This document shows, one piece after another, positions 1 through 8,966 of a DNA stretch of 39,006 nt. Both the position numbers and the translations under genes were made by a program. The stretch is from Candidatus Ruminococcus intestinipullorum. Lineage in GTDB: Bacteria > Bacillota > Clostridia > Lachnospirales > Lachnospiraceae. The notes beneath the pieces were generated by a model. That model was not told where the DNA came from. It worked only from the letters and a program-made list of their open reading frames with translations, and ran no database searches. The stretch spans positions 1 through 39,006 of the forward strand of contig JAHLFA010000052.1 in assembly GCA_018883985.1 (NCBI GenBank), written 5' to 3'. How positions within the stretch are numbered: position 1 is the stretch's first letter; every line of letters begins with the position of its first letter.

Positions 1-17
1 TAATTTTAATATAAATA

Positions 18-46
18 TTGAAAACATAATGATAATGTTGTATACT
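18..46 (+). promoter_or_regulatory. Sigma-A promoter of galactan operon
   Basis: A TTGAAA box at 18-23 and a TATACT box at 41-46 are separated by exactly 17 bases, close to the housekeeping consensus. They lie about 75 bases upstream of the first GH53 gene, with no other gene between. The leader is very AT-rich, and I see no clear operator or catabolite (cre) site in it. Assigning this promoter to the five-gene galactan operon is inference from position. Confidence 0.65.
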
Positions 47-121
47 ATAAACAAGTAAAATATTTAGTAAATATAAATAATATATTTACTTAAGGAAGAT
101 GAAAATTAAAGGAGGGAGTAT

Positions 122-1195
122 ATGAATTTTATTAAAGGAATGGATGTATCCATGTTAAGAGAATTAGAGGAACATGGTGCAAAGTATTACTTAAATGGAG
201 AGGAGGGAGATTTATTTAAGATTATGAAGGAAACAGGGGTTAATTTAATTCGACTCAGAATCTGGAATAACCCTTATAGTGAATCGGGAGAGCCATATGG
301 TGGTGGAACGAATGATTTAATAACAACATTGGAGTTGGCAAGAAGAGCAAAAAAGCAAGACCTAGATATTATGATAGACTTTCATTATAGCGATTTTTGG
401 GCAGATCCAGCAAAGCAGTTTAAACCAAAGGCTTGGGAGGGGTTAAGTGTAGATGAGTTAAAAGACGTAGTTTATTCTTATACGAAGGAAGTATTAGAAA
501 AAATGCGAAGTGAAAATATCATTCCAGCTATTGTACAGGTAGGAAATGAAATAACCAATGGTTTTCTTTGGCCAGAAGGAAAAGTAGAAAATATTGCAAC
601 TATGTGTGAGCTATTAAATGCTGGCATTCGAGGAGTTCGTGATACAATGCCAGAATCAAAGGTTATGCTTCATTTAGATTATGGTACAGATAATGAGCTT
701 TACAGAAAATGGTTTGGGGGAATAGAACCCTATAACTTGGATTACGACATAATAGGTATGTCTTATTATCCTTTTTGGAATGGTAGTATAGAAGCACTTG
801 TTTCTAATATGAATGATATGGTCGATACATATAAAAAAGAAATTCTTATAACAGAAACTTCAATAGGATATACAACGGATTCATTAGGATGTAATGGTAT
901 GGTTTTTTCTGAGGAATTAGAAAGTAAAACAGTATATCCAGCAACACAAAAAGGGCAGGAATTATTTATGAAAGAGCTTTGTCGTGCTGTTAGAGGTGTG
1001 AATGATAATAAGGGGATAGGTGTTGTATATTGGGAACCAGAGTGGCTTCCAATTCCAGAATGTGCATGGGCAAGTAGAATAGGCTGCGATTATATGAATG
1101 ATAAAGCGGAGCTGGGGAATTCATGGGCAAATCAGGCACTTTTTGATGAAAAAGGAAATGCAAACAGGGCACTTATCAATTTGAAACAAATGTAA
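122..1195 (+). CDS. Intracellular GH53 endo-beta-1,4-galactanase
   Basis: This 357-residue glycoside hydrolase of family 53 cleaves beta-1,4-galactan, the side chain of type I arabinogalactan and pectin. The whole protein is the (beta/alpha)8 catalytic domain. KGMDVS lies at the N-terminus. The acid/base Glu is E143 in QVGNEI and the nucleophile Glu is E245 in ILITETS. The late family block VVYWEPEWLP is present. No signal peptide precedes the KGMDVS strand, so it should act in the cytoplasm on imported galacto-oligosaccharides; most characterised GH53 enzymes are secreted. The ATG follows GGAGGG with good spacing. The gene for a binding lipoprotein begins 14 bases downstream, so the two are very probably cotranscribed. 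The second GH53 in the operon (4224-5617) is a diverged paralogue. The family call is secure; the cytoplasmic role is inference. Confidence 0.93.
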   Translation: MNFIKGMDVSMLRELEEHGAKYYLNGEEGDLFKIMKETGVNLIRLRIWNNPYSESGEPYGGGTNDLITTLELARRAKKQDLDIMIDFHYSDFWADPAKQFKPKAWEGLSVDELKDVVYSYTKEVLEKMRSENIIPAIVQVGNEITNGFLWPEGKVENIATMCELLNAGIRGVRDTMPESKVMLHLDYGTDNELYRKWFGGIEPYNLDYDIIGMSYYPFWNGSIEALVSNMNDMVDTYKKEILITETSIGYTTDSLGCNGMVFSEELESKTVYPATQKGQELFMKELCRAVRGVNDNKGIGVVYWEPEWLPIPECAWASRIGCDYMNDKAELGNSWANQALFDEKGNANRALINLKQM

Positions 1196-1209
1196 AGGAG
1201 GAAGAGCTG

Positions 1210-2433
1210 ATGAGAAGAAAAAATATTGTCATAGGAGCTATCATGATGTTTACCATGGTTGGAATGCTTTCAGGCTGTGGAGGTAAAAAAGATGATACAA
1301 AAGATAACTCTGCAGAAAAGAAACTAACGATTTGGACGAATATGGAAGTTGAAGCAGAAACAATCCAGTTAATTGCAGATGAGTGGGGAAAGGAAAAGGG
1401 ATATGACGTGGATGTTATTCATGAATCTCCTGATGTGCAGCAATTCGCACAAGCTACAAAAAGTACTTCTGGTCCAGATGCTGTAATTGGTATACCAAAT
1501 GATCAATTAGCTAATTATGTAAATGCTGGATTATCAGCAGAAGTTCCTGATAGCTTATATGATGATAATGATTATTCTGAAGCAGCTATCCAGGCATGTT
1601 ATGTAGAGGGAAAGCGTATGGCAGCTCCGTTAGCAGTAGAAACAGTAACTTTATTTTATAATACAGATAAGATAGCACAAGCACCTTCTACTTGGGAAGA
1701 ATTGGTAGAGGCAGCAAAGGATAAAGGTGGTATTCAATTTGATGCAACAAGTGTATATTATGATTTAGGATTTTTAAGAGCATGTGGAGGCTATATTTTT
1801 AATTATTCAGATGGTGCATATGACGTAGAGAATATTGGTCTAAATAATTCAGGCTCAGTAAAAGCATACGAGTTTATAAATAAATTATGTAGTGACTATA
1901 ATTTTGTATCAGCTAGTGTTACAGCTGATATAGCAAGAAGTAATTTCCAGAATGGACAAACAGCGTTTTATATAGGTGGACCTTGGGATTGTGAAGGATT
2001 TGATTCAGCGGGTACTCCATATGAAGTAGCAACGATGCCTAAATTTAATGACAATGATTTTGTTACACCTGTTGGAGCCCAAGTAAGTTTTGTTAGCAGT
2101 AAGTCAAATAATCAAGAGGCAGCATGGGATTTGATTATGTATGTAATTGAAAATGGGGCAATGCAGATGTACGAAGCAGGGGATAGAATTCCAGCGAAAC
2201 TTTCTGAACAGGAGAATGAAGAAATACAGAAGGATGAGGTTTCTGCGGTGTTTATAGAGCAAATTAACAATGGCGAGCCTATGCCTACTGTATCTGAGAT
2301 GGGGCAGTTATGGGATATTCATGCAAACAATATGAAGTTAATGTTTACAGGAGAAATGACGCCTAAGGCTGCCGCAGATAATATTACATCTCAGCTAAAA
2401 GAAGCTATAGAATTAATGAATTCAGGAAAGTAG
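1210..2433 (+). CDS. Sugar ABC transporter substrate-binding lipoprotein (GanS/CycB-like)
   Basis: This 407-residue extracellular solute-binding protein of the maltose/maltodextrin-binding (family 1) type has a lipoprotein signal peptide: RRK, a hydrophobic stretch, and lipobox LSGC with lipidated C23. A polar linker follows, then the mature domain opening with KLTIWTNMEVEAE, typical of oligosaccharide binders. It would sit on the outer face of the membrane and deliver galacto-oligosaccharides to the two permeases encoded immediately downstream. An AAAGGAGG ribosome site overlaps the stop of the preceding galactanase gene. The layout galactanase / binding protein / two permeases matches the ganSPQ galactan cluster of Bacillus subtilis, so the substrate is inferred from context. 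No ATPase gene is in the operon. Confidence 0.88.
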   Translation: MRRKNIVIGAIMMFTMVGMLSGCGGKKDDTKDNSAEKKLTIWTNMEVEAETIQLIADEWGKEKGYDVDVIHESPDVQQFAQATKSTSGPDAVIGIPNDQLANYVNAGLSAEVPDSLYDDNDYSEAAIQACYVEGKRMAAPLAVETVTLFYNTDKIAQAPSTWEELVEAAKDKGGIQFDATSVYYDLGFLRACGGYIFNYSDGAYDVENIGLNNSGSVKAYEFINKLCSDYNFVSASVTADIARSNFQNGQTAFYIGGPWDCEGFDSAGTPYEVATMPKFNDNDFVTPVGAQVSFVSSKSNNQEAAWDLIMYVIENGAMQMYEAGDRIPAKLSEQENEEIQKDEVSAVFIEQINNGEPMPTVSEMGQLWDIHANNMKLMFTGEMTPKAAADNITSQLKEAIELMNSGK

Positions 2434-2442
2434 TGATGAATA

Positions 2443-3351
2443 ATGCGAAAAAGGAATTTACGAGCTTACCCATATTTATTACCAGCACTTTTATCCATTC
2501 TCTTTGTTACAGTAGTTCCCATTATATATACAGTTATAATTTCATTTACCAATTATAACATGTATCATTTGGAAGAATTTTCTTTTGTAGGGTTATCTAA
2601 CTACTTAGAGGTATTTACAGGAAGTATCAAGAATGTATTTTTTCCTGTGTTAGGATGGACGCTATGTTTTGCCATTATTAGTACATTTGGGTCTTATTCT
2701 GTAGGATTGTTGCTGGCAATTCTCCTGAATAATCCTAATATGAAAGAGGCAAAGATATATCGTACACTTCTAATTATTCCTTGGGCGTTACCTTCAACCA
2801 TTGCAATTTTGGCATGGCAAGGACTTTTAAATGAACAGTATGGGGGAATAAATAATTTATTACGGGTAATAGGGATTACATACCAATTACCATGGTTAAC
2901 AGATCCACTTTGGGCACGAATAGGGATAATAATTGTAAATGTTTGGCTTGGTTTTCCATATATGATGAATGTATGTTTAGGTGGGCTTCAATCTATAGCG
3001 CCAGAATTTTATGAATCAGCAAAGATAGATGGAGCATCTAAATTCCAATGTTTTAAAAATATTACACTTCCGTTAGTTACAAAGATATCTATACCATTGG
3101 TTATTTCTACATTTGCAGCCAATTTTAATAATTTTGGAAATATATATATGATTACACAAGGAGGACCAGCAAGAGTAGACAATCAGTTTGCAGGATATAC
3201 AGATATTTTAGCTAGTACAATTTATAAGATGACCACGTGGTCTAATAGGTATGATTTATCAGCAACATTTAGTGTTCTTGTATTTATTATTGTAGGCACA
3301 TTGACGTTACTTAATATGCACTTATCAGGGCAGTTTAAGGAGGTAGATTAA
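2443..3351 (+). CDS. Sugar ABC transporter permease, MalF/GanP-like
   Basis: This 302-residue integral membrane protein is of the MalF class. About six hydrophobic segments are visible, the first near residues 12-34. The cytoplasmic EAA loop that contacts the ATPase lies near residues 190-211 (ESAKIDGASKF, with the conserved G). It has the short form without the large periplasmic loop of E. coli MalF, as is usual in Gram-positives. It starts 9 bases after the binding-protein stop with only a weak ribosome site, so translational coupling is likely. With the next gene it should form the transmembrane channel of a galacto-oligosaccharide importer. Confidence 0.9.
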   Translation: MRKRNLRAYPYLLPALLSILFVTVVPIIYTVIISFTNYNMYHLEEFSFVGLSNYLEVFTGSIKNVFFPVLGWTLCFAIISTFGSYSVGLLLAILLNNPNMKEAKIYRTLLIIPWALPSTIAILAWQGLLNEQYGGINNLLRVIGITYQLPWLTDPLWARIGIIIVNVWLGFPYMMNVCLGGLQSIAPEFYESAKIDGASKFQCFKNITLPLVTKISIPLVISTFAANFNNFGNIYMITQGGPARVDNQFAGYTDILASTIYKMTTWSNRYDLSATFSVLVFIIVGTLTLLNMHLSGQFKEVD

Positions 3352-3352
3352 T

Positions 3353-4201
3353 TTGAAGATAATAGAAAAACGACTAACAGCTTATGAAAAGAGAACATTA
3401 TGGATGAGTAGAATTGTTGTTTGGGCTGTAATCCTATTAGTGGTATTTCCTGCTTTATGGATAGTAATGTCGTCATTTTCAGCGGGTGATAGTTTTTTTC
3501 TCTCCTCACTTTTTCCAGATAAATTAAGTACAGAACACTATGTTGAGCTATTTAAAGAAACTGATTTCTTGCTGTGGGTTTGGAATTCGTTCAAATTATG
3601 TGTAATTGTTGCTTTTATACAGTTAGCATTGACATCATCAGCAGCATATTCTTTTTCTAGAATGAGATTCTTGGGAAGAAGATATGGTTTGATGTTCCTT
3701 TTAGTATTGCAGGTTTTTCCTAATAGTATGGCTATATCAGGATACTATATTTTATTGTATCAATTTGGTCTTGTAGATAATATGCCTGTATTAATTTTAG
3801 TTTTAGCAGGAGGAAGTGCTTTTCAAATTTGGCTTTTAAAGTCATATATGGATGGTATTCCAAAAGAATTAGATGAAGCAGCTATGGTGGATGGAGCAGG
3901 ATATTTTACCATTTTTGTAAAAATAATAATTCCGTTAGCAATTCCACAGCTTGCAGTTATTTTCCTATTTTCATTTATAGCAACATATAGTGAATACGTC
4001 ATTTCTTCTGTGTTTTTACAAACGCCTGGAAATATGACATTAGCACTTGGATTGCAGTCATTTATATCAGATCAATTTGCAGCACATTGGACATTGTTCT
4101 CAGCAGCGGCAGTTTTATCATCGCTTCCAATTATGATTGTTTTTATGTTTTTGCAGAAATATATACAGAATGGCTTGGTAGCTGGAGGAGTAAAAGGGTA
4201 G
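3353..4201 (+). CDS. Sugar ABC transporter permease, MalG/GanQ-like
   Basis: This 282-residue partner permease is of the MalG class. It has several hydrophobic segments (first about residues 20-40) and an EAA loop near residues 170-199 containing DEAAMVDGAGYF. The start is a TTG at 3353, nine bases after an AAGGAGG site that lies inside the 3' end of the preceding permease gene; no better-placed ATG exists nearby. It forms the second half of the import channel with the upstream MalF-type protein. The operon continues into the damaged second GH53 gene. The cognate nucleotide-binding subunit is absent, as is common where one multitask ATPase serves several sugar importers. Confidence 0.9.
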   Translation: MKIIEKRLTAYEKRTLWMSRIVVWAVILLVVFPALWIVMSSFSAGDSFFLSSLFPDKLSTEHYVELFKETDFLLWVWNSFKLCVIVAFIQLALTSSAAYSFSRMRFLGRRYGLMFLLVLQVFPNSMAISGYYILLYQFGLVDNMPVLILVLAGGSAFQIWLLKSYMDGIPKELDEAAMVDGAGYFTIFVKIIIPLAIPQLAVIFLFSFIATYSEYVISSVFLQTPGNMTLALGLQSFISDQFAAHWTLFSAAAVLSSLPIMIVFMFLQKYIQNGLVAGGVKG

Positions 4202-4223
4202 ACAAATTTATAGGAGGTTTTTT

Positions 4224-5617
4224 ATGATGAAGAAGGAAATCCATATGGTGGAGGAAATAATGATTTTGATACAACATTGGCATTAGCAAAGCGTGCAAAT
4301 GAATTAGGGATGGATATTTTATTAGACTTTCATTTAAGTGATTTTTGGGCGGATCCAGCAAATCAAATTAAACCTAAGGAATGGATGGGATTGTCATTTG
4401 ATGAATTAAAAGTAACAGTTCATGAATATATGGAAAATACATTAAATGATTTTGCGAATGCAGGTGTTGTTCCAGAAATGGTTCAAGTAGGAAATGAAAT
4501 CTCATCGGGGATTTTGCATGACGATGGAAAAGTGGAGAATGACGATACTAAATTTGAAGATTTAGGAGAGTTGTTGGAGAGTGCTATTTCTGGAGTTAGA
4601 GAGTCGAAAGCAGCCAATACAAAGGTAGTTTTACATCTTGACCAAGGTGGAAAAAATGAACTTTATACTTGGTGGTTTGGAAATCTTTTAAAATATGTTC
4701 CTGATTTAGATTTTGATGTTATAGGTTTATCGTATTATCCTATGTGGCATGGCACTATGGAGGGATTACAATATAACTTGAATTATTTAAGTTCCAAATA
4801 TGACAAAGAGGTATGTGTAGTTGAAACTGCATATGCATGGACAACAGATGACGCAGAAGGAAGTGGAAATGTCTTTATTGAAGGAGATCAAAATATTGCA
4901 GGATATGATGCAACACCAGAGGGACAAAAAGCATTTATGTCAGATTTAGAAGACATTATACTTAATGTTCCAAATGGTAAAGGGATTGGATTTTTTTATT
5001 GGGAGCCAGAATGGGTTCCTGTTGAAGGAGGAACTTATGCAACACAAGCTGGAGTGGATTATAAAAGTGATACTGTAACACCATCCAATACATGGGATAA
5101 TATGACATTGTTTGATTTTAAAGGGAATGCACTAAGTTCTATTAAGGTTTTAAATCAACCTACAAGTAATTTACTAGAAAATAGCAGTTTTGAAGCAGAC
5201 GGAGTAGTAAATAGTCCTTTAAGTTGGAATACTTGGGTGAAAGATTTTGATAAAGAGGATGTTATTAAAACTGAATATGGAAATGCATTTGATGGAGATT
5301 ATAAATTAACATTTTGGGATGATGAGGATTATAGTTGTTCTATCTATAAAACATTCTCTAATATACCAAATGGGACATATCGATTTAGTGTATGGGCCAT
5401 GACGAATGGGAATCAAGACGTTCTTCAATTGTATGCAAAGAATTATGGTGGGGATGAGTTAAATACAACAATCACTACAAGTGATATTAATTGGAATATT
5501 TATACAATTGATGAAATAGAAGTCACCAACAATACATGTGAGATTGGAGTTTATACGGAGGCATCTGCAAATGATTGGTGTAATCTTGACTTTGCAATGT
5601 TTAGATTAGTAGATTAA
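4224..5617 (+). pseudogene. GH53 galactanase with C-terminal CBM-like domain, 5' end deleted
   Basis: This reading frame covers most of a second GH53 domain. Readable coding sequence begins at the motif YDEEGNPYGGG (from about 4223), which aligns with residues 52-62 of the first galactanase. The N-terminal strand (KGMDVS block) and any signal peptide, roughly 50 catalytic residues plus leader, are missing. An AGGAGG site at 4212-4217 and ATGATG at 4224 are intact but read a different frame and stop after 20 codons (4284-4286). A TTG at 4277 is in frame but has no proper ribosome site and lies inside the catalytic fold. Both catalytic Glu residues survive (VGNEI; VVETAYAW), as does WEPEWVP. 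After about codon 297 from that TTG comes a 150-residue beta-rich module (NLLENSSFE...) resembling a carbohydrate-binding domain. The intact gene was probably a secreted galactanase. A sequencing or assembly error is the main alternative. Confidence 0.8.
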
Positions 5618-5634
5618 ATAAAATGTTTTGATAA

Positions 5635-5660
5635 AGAAGGGAGCTTAGGCTTCCTTTTTT
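5635..5660 (+). terminator. Intrinsic terminator of the galactan operon
   Basis: An 8-bp stem (5637-5644 with 5649-5656, one G-T wobble) closes a TTAG loop. The descending arm runs into a T tract ending at 5660. It lies about 20 bases after the stop of the second GH53 gene and separates the galactan operon from the mannosidase locus. Confidence 0.75.
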
Positions 5661-5729
5661 ATAATTTGTACAAAGATTCTAATATCTTACTACTATACGA
5701 CACACATATTTTTAGGTATACTACACCTA
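5661..5729 (+). promoter_or_regulatory. Putative operator/promoter region upstream of alpha-mannosidase
   Basis: Two dyads sit between the terminator and the mannosidase gene. At 5661-5676 a 16-base element contains the palindrome TTTGTACAAA; a near copy, TTTGTCCAAA, occurs at 11670-11685 before the Lpl-type transporter. At 5713-5729 TAGGT and ACCTA are separated by 7 bases, and a TATACT (possible -10) lies inside. I cannot fix a convincing -35 box. Binding by a dedicated regulator is inference. Confidence 0.4.
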
Positions 5730-5766
5730 GTTAGAATGAGATATGCGTATATCATAGGAGGTTATT

Positions 5767-8700
5767 ATGTTTTTAACAGATAGGAAGTTAGAAAGACGTA
5801 TTTCAGAAATGAAACAATATCGTTACAGAGATGTAAAGGATTTAAAGGAATTTCTTGTAAGCGAAGATGTACAAGGGGTTGTGAATCCAAAGGTTCCAAC
5901 AGAGTTTACAGATTGGAATTTACTTCAGGTTGGAGAAACATGGAGTGGAAGAGATCGTTTTCTATGGATGCATAAGAGGGTTGAAATTCCACAAGAGTGG
6001 AAAGGAAGAAAGGTATTAGGTATTTTTGATTTTGGAAATACTGGAGCAGGAAATAATTCTGGTTTTGAGTCTATGCTCTATTTGAATGGACAAATGTATC
6101 AGGGGGTAGATGTAAACCATCAGGAAGTTTTTCTTGATGATACTTATTGTGGAAGTGAAGTGGATTTCACATTTCGTTTGTGGTCTGGCTTAGAAGGTGG
6201 GGGAGTACCTGCACCACAAGAGCATAGAATTTCCAGAGCAGATTTAGCGTGGCTAGACGAAGAAGTGGATGATTTGTACTATCTCGCTTCTATGATTTGG
6301 GAAACACTTCGTGAATTGGATGATTTTAATCCAATAAAATATGATTTGCGTGTAGCATTGGACAAAGCATTTCGCTGTGTAGACTGGTCATATCCAGGCA
6401 GTGATGCATTCTATGAAAGTGTGCATGAAGCAGATAGACAGTTAAATGAAAGTATAGATTCTATGGAGAAGAGGACAGATATTCATATTCGTTGTGTAGG
6501 TCATACTCATATTGATGTAGCATGGTTATGGAGATTGAAGCACACAAGAGAAAAGTGTTCTCGTTCTTTTTCAACAGTACTTCGTTTAATGGAGCAGTAT
6601 CCAGAGTATATTTTCCTACAGACACAACCACAGCTCTATGAGTATATGAAAGAGGAGTTCCCAGAGCTTTATGAAAGAATTAAGGAACGTGTAAAGGATG
6701 GGCGTTGGGAAACAGATGGTGCAATGTGGGTAGAAGCCGATTGTAATTTGACAAGTGGTGAATCCTTGACAAGACAAATTCTTCTAGGAAGTAAATTTTT
6801 CAAAGATGAATTTGATAAAGATGTAGAATATTTATGGCTGCCAGATGTTTTTGGGTATTCTTGGGCATTGCCACAAATTTTGAAAAAAGCAGGGATTAAA
6901 ACTTTCATGACAACTAAAATTAGTTGGAATCAGTATAACAGAATGCCACATGATACGTTTTGGTGGAGAGGAATTGATGGCAGTGAAGTTTTGACTCACT
7001 TTATTACTACACCAGAACCATGGAATGAGCCAGGCTCTTGGTTCTATACATACAATGGGAAACTAATCCCTAAGACAGTGAAAGGTGCTTGGGATGCATA
7101 TAGTGAAAAGCAAATGAATAAAGAGTTGCTGATTTCCTTTGGATTTGGAGATGGTGGCGGTGGTGTTAATCGTGACATGTTGGAAAATAGACGTAGAATT
7201 GATAAAATCCCAGGCTTGCCAACATTAAAGATGTCCACAGCAGCTGAATATTTTAGAGATTTGCATGAAACAGTAGAAAATACAGACCAATATATCCATA
7301 CATGGGATGGAGAGCTGTACTTAGAATACCACAGAGGAACATACACAAGCCAAGGTTATAACAAGAGAATGAATCGAAAAATGGAGCTACTGTATAGAAA
7401 AGCAGAGTGGTTTACTGTTATGGATGCAATCAAATCTGGTGCTTTATCCTATGCAGAGCAAGATACATTAACAGAGGGCTGGAAGCATATTTTAACAGAT
7501 CAATTCCATGATATTATACCAGGTTCTTCTATTCATGAGGTATATGAAGATTCACGAAAGGACTATCAGTATATTGAGGGAATTGGGGATAAAGTTTTAA
7601 AGAATGCTTTGGAGCATCTAGTAGAAGAGAAAGAAATGCATTACACAGTATGGAATACATCTTCTTGGACTAGAGATGAAATTGTTATGCTTCCAAATAA
7701 TGAAGTGGGAACCTATCGAGATGAAAAAGGAAACAAATTAAATGCTCAAATAGCAGGAGATGTAACTTATGTGGAAGTGAAAAATGTTCCAGCTATGGGA
7801 GCTAGAACAATCGTTTTTGAGCCACAAGAAGGAATGCAGGCAGAAGAAGTATTTACTGTTGATGGAAAAGATATAGAAACACCATATTATAGTATTTCTT
7901 TAAATAGTCATGGTCAGATTTGTAGACTGTATGACAAGAAAGCGAAGAGAGAAGTTTTGAAAGAGGGCGATGGAGCCAATGTTTTACAGGTTTTTGAAGA
8001 TAAGCCACTAGATAATGACGCATGGGATATTGATATCTTCTATCAGGAGAAAATGCGTGAAATTACAGAATTAGAAAAATTCGAAATTACAGAATGTGGA
8101 GCACTTCAAATGACGATTCATATGGAATGGAACTATATGAATTCTTCCATCAAACAGGATATGATTCTCTACAGCAATACAGCAAGAATTGATTTCAAGA
8201 CAGTCGTAGATTATCATGAAAACCATCAACTTTTGAAAGCAGCGTTCCCAGTAGATATTCGTTCTACATATGGAACATATGATGTTCAGTACGGAAATGT
8301 AAGAAGACCAAATCATTGGAATACAAGCTGGGATCAGGCAAGATTTGAAAGCGTAGCACATCGTTGGGCTGATTTATCAGAGAGAAATTATGGAGTTAGT
8401 TTACTTAATGATTGCAAATATGGACATGATATCAAGGATAATGTGATTCGCATTAGTTTGTTGAAGTCAGCAACACATCCAGACCATTTACAGGATCAGG
8501 GAATTCATGAATTTACATATTCACTTTTCCCACATCAAGGTGATTTTGTGGAAGGAAAAGTTGTACAAGAAGCATATGCATTAAATGATCCAATGTTAGT
8601 AGTTGAGGGACAAAGTCAATTGGGCTATGAAAGCTTTATTTGGTTCGATAATGAGCAGATAGAACTGGATGCAGTGAAAAAATCAGAAGATGGCAAGTTT

Positions 8701-8889
8701 ATTGTGGTGCGTTTCCACGAATTTGCAGGTTCTGCACAGAATGTAAAAATGCAAACTGGTTTCAAATACAAAGCGTGGGTAGAAGGCGACTTGAGAGAAC
8801 GTCCTCTTTCTACAGAATTCCAACAAGGTGAAATTACACTTTCTATGCATGCATATGAAATTAAGACAATTTTGTTAGAAGTAGAATAA
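5767..8889 (+). CDS. GH38 alpha-mannosidase
   Basis: This 1040-residue glycoside hydrolase of family 38 is a metal-dependent exo-acting alpha-mannosidase. An N-terminal beta region (about 1-235) precedes the catalytic domain, which begins with the signature HTHIDVAWLWR; H248 and D250 are the expected zinc ligands. D325 in WVEADCNLTSGESL is the expected nucleophile and metal ligand, and H581 in QFHDIIPGSS the fourth ligand. The rest is the helical bundle and large beta-sandwich domains usual for bacterial and vacuolar-type GH38 of about 1000 residues. There is no signal peptide, so it should work in the cytoplasm on imported mannosides, for example fragments of N-glycans or mannan. The ATG follows AGGAGG at 5756-5761. 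A terminator follows, then a sensor kinase gene. The family call is firm; the substrate is not defined by sequence. Confidence 0.95.
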   Translation: MFLTDRKLERRISEMKQYRYRDVKDLKEFLVSEDVQGVVNPKVPTEFTDWNLLQVGETWSGRDRFLWMHKRVEIPQEWKGRKVLGIFDFGNTGAGNNSGFESMLYLNGQMYQGVDVNHQEVFLDDTYCGSEVDFTFRLWSGLEGGGVPAPQEHRISRADLAWLDEEVDDLYYLASMIWETLRELDDFNPIKYDLRVALDKAFRCVDWSYPGSDAFYESVHEADRQLNESIDSMEKRTDIHIRCVGHTHIDVAWLWRLKHTREKCSRSFSTVLRLMEQYPEYIFLQTQPQLYEYMKEEFPELYERIKERVKDGRWETDGAMWVEADCNLTSGESLTRQILLGSKFFKDEFDKDVEYLWLPDVFGYSWALPQILKKAGIKTFMTTKISWNQYNRMPHDTFWWRGIDGSEVLTHFITTPEPWNEPGSWFYTYNGKLIPKTVKGAWDAYSEKQMNKELLISFGFGDGGGGVNRDMLENRRRIDKIPGLPTLKMSTAAEYFRDLHETVENTDQYIHTWDGELYLEYHRGTYTSQGYNKRMNRKMELLYRKAEWFTVMDAIKSGALSYAEQDTLTEGWKHILTDQFHDIIPGSSIHEVYEDSRKDYQYIEGIGDKVLKNALEHLVEEKEMHYTVWNTSSWTRDEIVMLPNNEVGTYRDEKGNKLNAQIAGDVTYVEVKNVPAMGARTIVFEPQEGMQAEEVFTVDGKDIETPYYSISLNSHGQICRLYDKKAKREVLKEGDGANVLQVFEDKPLDNDAWDIDIFYQEKMREITELEKFEITECGALQMTIHMEWNYMNSSIKQDMILYSNTARIDFKTVVDYHENHQLLKAAFPVDIRSTYGTYDVQYGNVRRPNHWNTSWDQARFESVAHRWADLSERNYGVSLLNDCKYGHDIKDNVIRISLLKSATHPDHLQDQGIHEFTYSLFPHQGDFVEGKVVQEAYALNDPMLVVEGQSQLGYESFIWFDNEQIELDAVKKSEDGKFIVVRFHEFAGSAQNVKMQTGFKYKAWVEGDLRERPLSTEFQQGEITLSMHAYEIKTILLEVE

Positions 8890-8899
8890 GATACATCAA

Positions 8900-8926
8900 A
8901 AGGAGCCAGAGAATCTGGCTCTTTTT
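8900..8926 (+). terminator. Terminator after alpha-mannosidase gene
   Basis: A stem of about 11 bp (GAGCCAGA pairing with TCTGGCTC, extended by AT and one wobble pair) closes a GAA loop and runs into five T residues. It lies 11 bases after the mannosidase stop and 41 bases before the sensor kinase start. The kinase pair therefore needs read-through or its own promoter in the short gap, which I cannot identify. Confidence 0.8.
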
Positions 8927-8966
8927 GTAATATGGTACAGAATGAGTGGACTAGAGGGGTAGGCAT

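Noticed and set aside
4277-5617. Treating the second GH53 as an intact 446-residue gene starting at TTG 4277
   Set aside because: There is no ribosome site at a suitable distance, and the frame is open upstream through conserved GH53 sequence, so the codon lies inside the catalytic domain.
8625-8966. 113-codon antisense frame at the end of the mannosidase gene
   Set aside because: It has no ribosome site or recognisable protein features and overlaps a clear gene.
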